Positions 22,335 to 30,975 of a stretch of 52,048 bases of DNA are shown here, piece after piece. The notes beneath the pieces are model-generated. The model saw nothing but the letters and a program-made list of their open reading frames with translations, did no database searches and had not been told where the DNA came from. The position numbers and the translations under genes were made by a program. This DNA comes from Lingula anatina (lineage: Eukaryota > Brachiopoda > Lingulata > Lingulida > Lingulidae). How positions within the stretch are numbered: position 1 is the stretch's first letter; every line of letters begins with the position of its first letter. Location: positions 169,170 through 221,217 of the forward strand of contig NW_019775578.1 in the NCBI RefSeq assembly GCF_001039355.2. The letters are read 5' to 3'.

Positions 22335-22539
22335 GGAATAAAGTAATTTGGGTGAATGAAGAAGGCGTACGTTGGAGACTATTGTTGCGTACCATGAGAA
22401 ATGTAATTGTGAGGGGAAAGCAGTCAGTTTTTACAATTCCCAAATGATGTCAGATGGAGACACAACTGGCTGTGTCACATAGAGAAGGATTTTTTACCAA
22501 CATCATCCACAAGGATATGTTCTGTGCATTTTGAAGGAG
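22335..22539 (+). pseudogene. THAP-domain exon, apparently decayed
   Basis: The exon would run from an acceptor (tttctacag at 22326-22334) to a GGAG|GTATAT donor at 22540. One frame reads YCCVP (22380-22394) and then, after a broken stretch, FPNDVRWRHNWLCHIEKDF and LPTSSTRICSVHFEGG. The pattern FP, W, W, FLPT, ICSVHF is that of a THAP zinc finger (C2CH DNA-binding domain), with the C-x2-H pair in ICSVHF intact. Between them the frame has stops, while the next frame reads EKCNCEGKAVSFY, so two compensating one-base shifts interrupt the domain. Either a pseudogene or low-quality sequence. The exon lies in the part found only in the second 3-kb copy. Confidence 0.55.
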
Positions 22540-22982
22540 GTATATGCACATGTTACCTTTATTAGAGACACCCTATTGCTATGATTTAAGTATCAATTAT
22601 AATGTTAGTGTAGAAAAGAAATTTTTGAAAATACTGTTTATTTCAGAGCCTGAAATATTTTGTCTATTTTCCCTAAAGAAAATTGTACCTGTTAAAAAAA
22701 TATTTTTCAGGGTGATGTGACTTTCATTTCTACAATTGGAACTCCTGGCATGTTTATCTTGGAGATGGTCAGCGCTACACTATATTAGTTTTGGCTCATA
22801 AAATAATCAAACGTAAAGTGCACATGATGTAATCAGAAACTCTGCAAAAACTCATCCCATTGAGTTCCTGTTTACTCTGTGCCTCAGCAACCAGGAGGTT
22901 GCACTCTTTCATCCAAAAGAAGGCTATAGATGAACATTATCAGTATCAGAGGTTTTTTTAGGTAATTTTCTTGATATTGACT

Positions 22983-23202
22983 AAGACCCCATTCCCAGAG
23001 ATTAGATCCATCCAAACTAGATCAACCTAACTCCCTGGGGGTTCATGCTACATTGCTGTCAGCCGAGCGGGCACCATAGTTAATTACCCCCTTACAGTTT
23101 GTAGTAGGCGGGACAGACATTTAAGCCGGATTATCTGACAGTAATCTAGTGAGACTCCCCATGGGGATAGATCGATCTAAAATCTCTGGGAATACACTCT
23201 TA
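22983..23202. mobile_element. 220-bp hairpin MITE, copy 2
   Basis: Duplicate of 19661-19880. In this copy it would lie in the intron after the THAP-like exon. Confidence 0.8.
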
Positions 23203-23608
23203 TACAGTACAAATGGCAATGACGCTAGACAGCTGTTAATAGTAAATGTAAATCGGCAGTGTGTGCATGTATACATAAAAAAATCATAAAATTCTTGAAA
23301 GAAAAATCAGAACCAAATCAGTAAAATGTACGTGACTGATTTATGGCTTCAGTCAGTTTGAGATACATGTATGTTTACAGTTATCCAAACTCAACTTTGA
23401 TTTTAAAAAAAAAGTGTCCTACCCTACCCTTTAAAAAAAAGACATGCATGTAATTTTTATACCCCCCAAAAAAAGTTGTTAAGTATTATAATATTATAAT
23501 ATAATAATGAACAACTGAGGATTAGTTATGCCTGACCACATATAATGTTTTATCTTTTATGTACTCTGTGTGACGTAAAACATTGTGAACTTTTTGTTGT
23601 GATTTTTA

Positions 23609-24201
23609 GGAGTGAAAATTCAGAACGTCTCTCTGGTGGCTGGTTTGAAACTTTGTGAGGTCTGTCTCAATAAATGCTCTGCGGCAGTAGTTTTCCGAAA
23701 AGATGCCTTAATAACTTATAAACAACAGATTGAGTGAATGCAACGTACCAAAAGACTTCAAAAACACCACCATCTGCACTGAAGAAAAAAACTGTGGTAG
23801 AAAATTTACTAAGTTCTGTTGAAAAGTTGAAAAGGTTAAAGTTAAGCAAAAATACTGTTGAAATCATCTTCCACCAAAGAATCTAAAGCTCGTAGATGTT
23901 TGATGTCAGTCATCAATGAACCTGAAGATAAAACTTTACCTTCTACATGCTTATATATATATATATATATATAATTACCAGACCATGGTTACACTAGATC
24001 CCAAGGAGGGGTTGAAAGTGCATGTAATTATGGTGATTTTAAGGTTCAACCGGATCACGACTACAGTTCGACCACTGAGGAATCAGAGACGAAAAACAGT
24101 GATGAGCTTTTGAGATCCATATCTGCTTTTCATTCTTATGCATTATCTGATGAACTACTGAAGCTGGACACACAATTGAAAAAACTGTCACACAGGGGCT
24201 A
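23609..24201 (+). pseudogene. possible downstream exons of the THAP-like gene
   Basis: After an acceptor (gtgatttttag, ending 23609) a frame reads GVKIQNVSLVAGLKLCEVCLNKCSAAVVFRKD and stops after about 42 codons. A second open stretch reads KTPPSALKKKTVVENLLSSVEKLKRLKLSK, coiled-coil like, as often follows a THAP domain, then shifts frame. The last part follows an acceptor at 23991 (aattaccag). It reads open through ESETKNSDELLRSISAFHSY, ALSDELLKLDTQLKKLSHRG and a TAG near 24201. AATAAA-type signals lie at about 24379-24404. Frame breaks make this a pseudogene or a poorly sequenced gene. Linkage to the exon at 22335 is inferred from strand and order only. Confidence 0.35.
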
Positions 24202-24524
24202 GTGTATTATGGCAATGAAACCCAGAAGTTTTCATGAACAATAATTGCTTTGCTAAAGCTGTGAATGAGTTGGAGTGTAACTGTCCTTTTCTGTTGCATG
24301 TGTTGGCTACCTGTCTGTCTTAAAAAAAGTGAATTTTAAATTATTTTTACATCAATCTGACTTGATAAAATATCCATTTAATAAATATCTATGTAAAATA
24401 AATGCCTTTTATTTTTTCTAATAAAGTCTTGCACCCAATTTTTTAGACTACATATGAACATTCACATTCTCTGTAAAAGCTGTTGTAGTAAATTTTAGAT
24501 TGCTATTATAAACACTATAAACAT

Positions 24525-24640
24525 TAGTCAAGGCGGGGCCACTAAGCAATTTGCCCACTTGCCAACCAACAACATGTGTTTTGAAGCTTAGGGAAGGAAT
24601 CGAACCTTCTACCTTGACAAATGCTTCACTACGTATATAT
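24525..24640 (-). repeat. tRNA-like B box, possible SINE remnant
   Basis: On the minus strand AAGGTAGAAGGTTCGATTCC contains a consensus RNA polymerase III B box (GGTTCGATTCC, 24596-24606), preceded by GTAGTGAAGCATTTGTC, which could be a decayed A-box half. The duplicate is at about 25334-25344. No cloverleaf can be folded convincingly, so this is not called a tRNA gene. A tRNA-derived SINE remnant is the likeliest reading. Confidence 0.35.
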
Positions 24641-24783
24641 GATTGAATTGAAATTTAGATTATTCTTTCAAATAAAAAATATTGTTTCTGGAAACATGCC
24701 AAATTTTCTTTTGTTATATATATATATATATATATNAAATTATTTTTACATCAATCTGACTTGAAAAAAATGCATTTAATTAA

Positions 24784-25119
24784 AGGGATAATAAATCTTC
24801 GTTTTGGCCAAAAAATGAATTTTCCTGGAGTACACAACAATTTTCCCATACTTACCAATGGTTAATGAATCCATTTTTACATTCAAAGTTAGTCCTTGTT
24901 TTTTTATCTAAAAAGTTTGGTTTTTTGTTCAAATCTCTTAAGAGATTATAACAGAGTATAGCTGTCAATGGAAGTCACATGGTCTGAAGACCAACTCAGA
25001 TATCAGAATAATAGCTATAACTGCCGTTTTTGTGGTAAAACAATATATTATATTTCTGTGAGTTATTCACAATGTTTATATTGTGAAATATAAATCTCAT
25101 ACGAAGAGTTATTATCCCT
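24784..25119. mobile_element. TTAA MITE, copy 2 (336 bp), absent from the paired copy
   Basis: Ends AGGGATAATAAATCTTCG and CGAAGAGTTATTATCCCT are inverted repeats flanked by TTAA on both sides (24780-24783, 25120-25123). The paired copy reads CCATTTAATAAATATCTATG at about 24372, an empty site. The interior matches 16609-16939 over its whole length, including the palindromic AATCTCTTAAGAGAT. Non-coding. Confidence 0.88.
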
Positions 25120-25447
25120 TTAATATCTATGTAAATTAGATGCCTTTTATTTTTTCTAACAAAGTCTTGCACCCAATTTTTTAGACTACATATGTACATT
25201 CACATTCTCTGTAAAAGCTGTTGTAGTAAATTTTAGATTGCTGTTATAAACACTATAAAAATTAGTCAAGGCAGGGCCACTAAGCAATTTGCCCACTTGC
25301 CAACCAACAACTTGTGTTTTGAAGCTTAGGGAAGGAATCGAACCTTCTACCTTGACAAATGTTTTAGTATATATGATTGAATCTAAATTTTGATTATTCA
25401 GTCAAATAAAAAATATTGTTTCTGGAAACATGCCAAAAATTTTTTGG

Positions 25448-25449
<2 letters not shown>

Positions 25450-25507
<58 letters not shown>
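25450..25507. repeat. (TA)n microsatellite
   Basis: About 29 uninterrupted TA units. Similar shorter tracts are at 23951-23973, 24716-24735, 39019-39060, 40331-40350 and 40714-40729, several at contig ends. Confidence 0.95.
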
Positions 25508-25510
<3 letters not shown>

Positions 25511-25730
25511 TAAACAAACAAAACATGTGTACTATAAAACACTTGGATAGGCACTTTTTTTTTACAGCATCTGACACATGCATTTTAATGGCTGTGCTAT
25601 TAAAAAAATTACTAGTTTTAAAATACGACTTTCAAAGTTTGGAATAAAAAGAAGGGTCAATGGGTAAAATTAGAGTTCGTCGGACTACCGGAAATGCATA
25701 TTTTTTGTAACTTTACTTATATTTGCTTAC

Positions 25731-25926
25731 CATTCTGAAATGATGTGAACCTCATCTACAGCAACGGTACAGACTCTTTCTTGGTATAATTTTCTTTTGA
25801 GTCCTTCTTTCCACAATAGTCTCAGGATGTGCATATATCAAACAAAATTTACCATTCTTTACATCTTGTAATAGGGCACATGAAATTAAGAGATTGTCAA
25901 CTCTTTCGGAGTCACCATCTTTAAAA
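25731..25926 (-). pseudogene. RecQ/DEVH helicase exon remnant, copy 1
   Basis: Minus-strand exon from acceptor CAATTACAG to donor ATG|GTAAGC, 196 bases. One frame reads GDSERVDNLLISCALLQDV then KNGKFCLIYAHPET; after a one-base shift the next reads LLWKEGLKRKLYQERVCTVA then VDEVHIISEW. The segment GDSE...YAHPE...VDEVH.ISEW is the motif I-II region of RecQ-type superfamily 2 helicases, with DEVH as Walker B box. A second one-base shift near the acceptor separates VLK from DGDSE. Splice sites remain good. Decayed, or a multi-copy family member. Confidence 0.6.
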
Positions 25927-26279
25927 CTGTAATTGGATTGCTTTTAGGTGAACTTCTAGTAAATATGAGAGGCTTACAAGTTTTTTTCTTCAATTCTTTT
26001 AATGTGCTTTACAACTATTCCTTAGTCAAGTTTATGATTATTGACCAATATTGCGACATAATTTTAAGGTAAAAATGAGGAAAATGTGTTTTAAATACCC
26101 AATGAAATATGAAGACAGCCAGATATACATTTCCAGCCTTGTACTAACATGAACCTTTAATATATATATAGTACGTTAGTAGATACGTCCCTGTTAGTAC
26201 AAGGCTTTTTTTTATCCTATATATACTGTATTTTCATGTTAACCATAAATAAATAAATANTTTACTTATATTCGCTTAC

Positions 26280-26475
26280 CATTCTGAAATGATGTGAACC
26301 TCATCTACAACAACGGTACAGGCTCTTTCTTAGTATAATTTACTTTGGAGTCCTTCTTTCCACAAAAGTCTCAGGATGTGCATATATCAAACAAAATTTA
26401 CCATTCTTTACATCTTGTAATAGGACACATGAAATTAAGAGATTGTCAACTCTTTTGGAGTCACCATCTTTAAAA
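26280..26475 (-). pseudogene. RecQ/DEVH helicase exon remnant, copy 2
   Basis: Same exon and splice sites as copy 1. Here KLY is followed by a stop (TAA) where copies 1 and 3 have Gln, and the Walker B region reads VVVDEVHIISEW. The shared frameshifts show that the decay preceded the duplication. Confidence 0.6.
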
Positions 26476-26699
26476 CTGTAATTGGATTGCTTTTAGGTGA
26501 ACTTCTAGTAAATATGAGAGGCTTACAAGTTTTTTTCTTCAATTCTTTTAATGTGCTTTACAACTATTCCTTAGTCAAGTTTATGATTATTGACCAATAT
26601 TGCGACATAATTTTAAGGTAAGAATGAGGAAAATGTGTGTTAAATACCCAATGAAATATGAAGACAGCCAGATATACATTTCCAGCCTTGTACTAACAT

Positions 26700-26866
26700 C
26701 AGGGGCGGATTTAGGCCGTCTTCTGGGTCTTCCGGAAGACGGTCAGATTTTCAAGTTTACATTGACGGGTATCTAATTTTTCTGTCGGAAGACGGTCAAA
26801 AGTGGAGGATGGATCAATAAAGATAATTCGGAAGCCTGTCAGAAAATATCTCTGGATCTGCCCCTG
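26700..26866. mobile_element. 167-bp MITE (CAGGGGCGGAT-end family) with empty sites
   Basis: Ends CAGGGGCGGATTTAGG and CTCTGGATCTGCCCCTG are inverted repeats. The 5-bp duplication AACAT flanks it (26695-26699, 26867-26871). The other two copies of the surrounding repeat read ACTAACATGAACC without it (about 26145 and 27540). Same family as the LINE-nested elements at 9546 and 10789, which have a different duplication. Confidence 0.92.
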
Positions 26867-27125
26867 AACATGAACCTATAATATATATATAGTACGTTAG
26901 TAGATACGTCCCTGTTAGTACAAGGCTTTTTTTTTATCCTATATATACTGTATTTTCATGTTAACTATAAATAAATAAATATTATAATCTATAAAAGTCT
27001 TCTTGCAAATTGTTTAGATGTTTTATAACTAAGAAATATATATATATAAATTTGAACTCTTGTTGATTTTTATTCAGAAGACCTCAAAACGCACATACCT
27101 TTGACACCCATTCCTNTTTGCTTAC

Positions 27126-27321
27126 CATTCTGAAATGATGTGAACCTCATCTACAACAACGGTACAGACTCTTTCTTGGTATAATTTACTTTTGAGTCCT
27201 TCTTTCCACAAAAGTCTCAGGATGTGCATATATCAAACAAAATTTACCATTCTTTACATCTTGTAATAGGGCACATGAAATTAAGAGATTGTCAACTCTT
27301 TCGGAGTCACCACCTTTAAAA
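27126..27321 (-). pseudogene. RecQ/DEVH helicase exon remnant, copy 3
   Basis: Same exon; reads GLKSKLYQERVCTVVVDEVHIISEW without the stop seen in copy 2, with the same two frame shifts. It is the closest downstream partner of the exon at 28304-28376, across the sequence gap. Confidence 0.6.
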
Positions 27322-27747
27322 CTGTAATTGGATTGCTTTTAGGTGAACTTCTAGTAAATATGAGAGGCTTACAAGTTTTTTTCTTCAATTCTTTTAATGT
27401 GCTTTACAACTATTCCTTAGTCAAGTTTATGATTATTGACCAATATTGCGACATAATTTTAAGGTAAAAATGAGGAAAATGTGTTTTAAATACCCAATGA
27501 AATATGAAGACAGCCAGATATACATTTCCAGCCTTGTACTAACATGAACCTATAATATATATATAGTACGTTAGTAGATACGTCCCTGTTAGTACAAGGC
27601 TTTTTTTATCCTATATATACTGTATTTTCATGTTAACTATAAATAAATAAATATTTTAATCTATAAAAGTCTTCTTGCAAATTGTTTAGACGTTTTATAA
27701 CTAAGAAATATATATATATAAATTTGAACTCTTGTTGATTTTTATTC

Positions 27748-28098
27748 NNNNNNNNNNNNNNNNNNNNNNNNNNNNNNNNNNNNNNNNNNNNNNNNNNNNN
27801 NNNNNNNNNNNNNNNNNNNNNNNNNNNNNNNNNNNNNNNNNNNNNNNNNNNNNNNNNNNNNNNNNNNNNNNNNNNNNNNNNNNNNNNNNNNNNNNNNNNN
27901 NNNNNNNNNNNNNNNNNNNNNNNNNNNNNNNNNNNNNNNNNNNNNNNNNNNNNNNNNNNNNNNNNNNNNNNNNNNNNNNNNNNNNNNNNNNNNNNNNNNN
28001 NNNNNNNNNNNNNNNNNNNNNNNNNNNNNNNNNNNNNNNNNNNNNNNNNNNNNNNNNNNNNNNNNNNNNNNNNNNNNNNNNNNNNNNNNNNNNNNNNN
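27748..28098. other. sequence gap, 351 N
   Basis: Undetermined bases between copy 3 and the partial copy 4 of the repeated segment. The open frame across it is meaningless. Confidence 1.
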
Positions 28099-28303
28099 TA
28101 TAGTACGTTAGTAGATACGTCCCTGTTAGTACAAGGCTTTTTTTTATCCTATATATACTGTATTTTCATGTTAACTATAAATAAATAAATATTTTAATCT
28201 ATAAAAGTCTTCTTGCAAATTGTTTAGATGTTTTATAACTATATATATATATAAATTTGAACTCTTGTTGATTTTTATTCAGAAGACCTCAAAACGCACA
28301 TAC

Positions 28304-28376
28304 CTTTGACACCCATTCCTTCAATATTCATAAAACAAGCAGGTATACCATGCTTCGATAAAGATTAGACTTGATC
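28304..28376 (-). pseudogene. RecQ-like helicase upstream exon remnant
   Basis: Minus-strand exon between acceptor AAATTTGCAG and donor AAAG|GTATGT, 73 bases. With the adjacent intron base it reads LQDQV, a stop, then SLSKHGIPACFMNIEGMGVK. LQDQV..L...GIPA is the motif Ia region of RecQ helicases, which directly precedes the GDSE region found in the next exon downstream. The in-frame TAA after DQV marks it as decayed. Joining to the next exon would fit apart from one base. Confidence 0.55.
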
Positions 28377-28835
28377 CTGCAAATTTGTAACAATTTTAAA
28401 ATCGGTCGTCTGGAGTTTTTTATGGACCATGAATTTCGACCAGTAAGCAAGTTTGTGCGATCTTGATTTTCGTGAATTATGTACACATTAAAATCAGCCA
28501 TCGGGCTATTTTTGCGCTCATAAAGATCTAACAGTCAACAATGTTGCCCTAGCGTACCTTTACCTGAGTACTACGTGTGTAGCCCCAGGTGCAAGGTAAC
28601 GATCGGTACAATTAGCTTAGGATGCTAAACAACATCGTCATCACCATTCATTAAGATAACAGGAGAATCAATTATGAGTTGCACTGTCACAGTCTATTCT
28701 TTACCCGAGTACTCGGTGTGAGATAGCAATCAGTAGTTTTGCTGAGGTGCACAATAGCATTGTCAACAGTAGGCACTTCTGTAACAGAACAAAAGAAGCA
28801 ATTAAGAACTGCAAGATTACCACTATTGTTTTCTT
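28377..28835. repeat. no gene; degenerate repeat of about 140 bp
   Basis: A unit starting CTTTACC(T/C)GAGTACT occurs at about 28557 and 28700, followed in each by a GGTGTGAGATAGCAATC / GTAACGATCGGTACAA type stretch and CATCGTCA / CATTGTCA. Strongly diverged. Otherwise nothing recognised. Confidence 0.4.
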
Positions 28836-29184
28836 GTCTCGCTGGGATCGTTCACGATCTCCCGCTTATGAAGTCCCTTGAACAAATATGAAAACTGCCT
28901 TCTCGTTTCGCTCAAATCGCTGTTGATCTCCTGGTGACGATCTTCCGCTAACAAAGTCCTTGGAACAAATATAAAAATTGTCTTCTCGTCTCGCTAGGAT
29001 CGCTAACCATTTCCCACTGACTATATGAAAATTGCCTTCTAGCATGGACAAAATGTCCAAACTTATAGGCTTGCTCAGAATGTTGATGATCTCTTGCAAA
29101 CAAATACAATAACGAAGTCCCTTGAACTAGTATGGAAATTGCCTTATCATCACACTCAGATCGCTCACAATCTCCCATTAACAA
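28836..29184. repeat. degenerate satellite, units of about 65-83 bp
   Basis: Units with AGTCC(C)TTGAACAAATATGAAAA, CTGCCTTCTCGT and TCGCTCACGATCTCCC motifs start at about 28871, 28954 and 29116, with partial units at 28836 and 29015. Units are strongly diverged. The block ends at the N at 29185. Minus-strand open frames here are satellite reading frames fused to the gypsy frame across the N. Confidence 0.6.
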
Positions 29185-29185
29185 N

Positions 29186-29290
29186 ACGTCCGGCGGAGCC
29201 GGCGGAACCGGAGGAGCCGGCAGAGCCGGCGGAACGATCGGGACGGGACCGAAACCATGTGTACCGCCAGCGCTAACGCTGGTGGTACAA
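29186..29290. repeat. GC-rich triplet-based patch and hairpin abutting the gypsy integrase
   Basis: 29187-29240 is a CCGGCGGAG/CCGGAGGAG-type low-complexity run, very GC-rich for this window. 29261-29286 is a hairpin (TACCGCCAGCG, loop CTAA, CGCTGGTGGTA). On the gypsy strand it begins ATTGTACCACCAGC, as do the dispersed repeats at 36531, 39767 and 43561. The gypsy integrase homology stops exactly here, so an insertion or contig join cut it. Confidence 0.55.
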
Positions 29291-30975
29291 TAATCAACTA
29301 TCAACAAGTAATCATGACCTGCAAACTCAAATATATCTGAACCCAGCTTTGACCATGGACGAGTTGGCAAAGAATGTGGAATCATTGGTTCCTTGGGATT
29401 CTGACGCGCATATGTGGCACATACTGGGCAATCAGCAATCTTGGTCTCTATGTCCTTGTTGATATTCGGCCAATACATAATTTCAGAGGCTCGTGCTTTG
29501 CACTTTTCACTGCCGGCATGTCCTTCATGGAGTGTAACAAACATTTCTTGTCTCATGGCAACAGGAATTATAAGTCGCTCTCCAGCATATATCAGTCCTT
29601 CCTCCACATGCATTTGTCCCCTTAAATTCCAATATGCCTGAATTTCTGGTGCTAGGGAAGACTTATGCTGAGGCCAACCATTCACAATATGGTTACGGAC
29701 CAGCTGGAGGCTGCGGTCACTCTGAGTAGCATCTCGAAGTTCCTGAATCCTGTGCGTGGATGCTGGCAAATACTGAGTAACAGTATGAATCCTGTACTGT
29801 CCCTCTTCTAACTGAGAATCTATGCTCTCCTTGGATGTGTCATCAACATACGCACGTGACAGCGTGTCTGCAATGTACAACTTTGAACCTGGTACATATG
29901 TCACACATAGATTGTATTTCATCAATTTTAACAACATCATTTGCATTCTAGGAGACACCTGGTGTAGTGGTTTCCTTATAATTGCCTCTAGAGGTTTGTG
30001 ATCACTCTCCACCATAACCTCATTGCCATAAATATAATGGTGAAACTTTGTTGCTGCATACAAAATAGCTAAAAGTTCCTTCTCGATCTGTGCATATCTT
30101 GTCTCAGTATCAGTTAATGCACGCGAGACATAAGCAATAGGTTGACCATCTTGTAATAGACATGCACCTAATCCTGTAGATGACGCGTCTGCTTGTATTG
30201 TCACTGGCTTGGCTGGCTCAAACAACTTCAGCACTGGTTCTTCTGAGAGTACATCCTTTATTTGTTGCATGGCAGCTTTCTGCTCTGGTCCCCAATTCCA
30301 AGGTACTCCAGCTTTCAACAAATTGCTGATTGGACTCATGGTAGCAGACTTATTTGGAATAAAAGGTGATAGGAAATTCAACATTCCTGTTAAACGCTTC
30401 ACTCCCTCAGTATCAGTTGGGTCTGGCATTTCCAGAATTGAGCGAATCTTCTCCGGGTCTGGTCGGATTCCTTGCGCTCCAACAATCATCCCAAAATATG
30501 ATACACTGCTTTGTTTCAATTGGGTTTTCTTGGCATTAAAGCGAACATTGTTCTCCATGGCACGTTTGATCACTTCTCCCAGGATTTGATCGTGTTCCTC
30601 AACTGTCTCTGTTGCTATGAGAATGTCATCTGCTATAGCGTATGTATTTCTAATGTCCCCAAAGACACGGTAAACATTTTTCTGCAAAATATCCGCAGCA
30701 CTCGTAATTCCAAATGGCATTCGTCTAAATTTATAGCGTCCAAAAGGTGTGGAAAAAGTAGTAAGTTCTGAACTGGAGTCATCTAATTCCACTTGGTAGT
30801 AGGAATCCTTGAGATCGATGATAGTGAAGACTTTACTTCCTCCTATCTGCGCTGCTACTGATTCGAATGTTGGCATATTGAAATGTTCTCTTCTTATCTC
30901 TTTGTTGAGATGTTGGGGGTTGAGGCACAACCTTATGGAACCGTCTTTCTTCTCTGTTATGACAATATTGCTAAT
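29290..30975 (-). CDS. pol: gypsy pol fragment: RT, RNase H, integrase N-terminus
   Basis: Open from the frameshift near 30975 to the truncation. Counting from the Leu codon at 30930: FTIIDLKDSYYQVEL has the first RT Asp (about 39), MPFGITSAADI, then IADDIL with the Asp pair 101-102. RNase H: IQADASSTGLG (Asp 248), IEKELLAI (Glu 284), ESDHKPL (Asp 310), and ADTLSR (355). The integrase zinc finger is HEGHAG...CPVC (468-504). LGSDIFEFAGHDYLLIVDY holds the first integrase Asp (about 532); then homology stops. The second Asp and Glu of the triad are absent, so no functional integrase. Confidence 0.92.

Larger units (their letters stand above)
17221..23319. repeat. 3-kb segment present twice (17221-19998 and 20009-23319)
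   Basis: The two halves flank the N at 20000 and share the same order of hairpin elements, (TAAA)n and non-coding sequence with few substitutions. Differences: the (TAAA)n tract is longer in the first copy. The middle differs completely (18917-19298 in the first, 21683-22620 in the second). The second middle contains the THAP-like exon. The pattern fits two haplotypes, one with a substituted segment. Confidence 0.85.
24338..25463. repeat. segment present twice around the N at 24736, second copy with a MITE
   Basis: 24338-24735 matches 24737-25463 once the MITE at 24784-25119 is removed. Both copies end in an AT dinucleotide tract, which is where the left contig breaks. Confidence 0.85.
25713..28320. 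repeat. 0.6-0.85 kb segment repeated three times plus a partial fourth
   Basis: Copies: 25713-26259, 26261-27115, 27117-27747 and the tail of one from 28099. Joins are the Ns at 26260 and 27116 and the 351-N gap. Each contains the RecQ-like exon remnant, then GTACGTTAGTAGATACGTCC and a T-rich tail. Copy 2 has an extra MITE. Three alleles cannot come from one diploid, so at least one true duplication, or a fragmentary contig, is needed. Confidence 0.85.

Noticed and set aside
24596-24606. tRNA gene on the minus strand
   Set aside because: The B box is good but no cloverleaf, acceptor stem or clear A box can be formed; kept only as a possible SINE remnant.
27732-28103. Frame of 123 codons
   Set aside because: It spans the run of Ns.
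28866-29184. Extension of the gypsy protein beyond 29185
   Set aside because: The frame continues across an N through a GC-rich patch and a satellite; integrase homology stops at about 29290.
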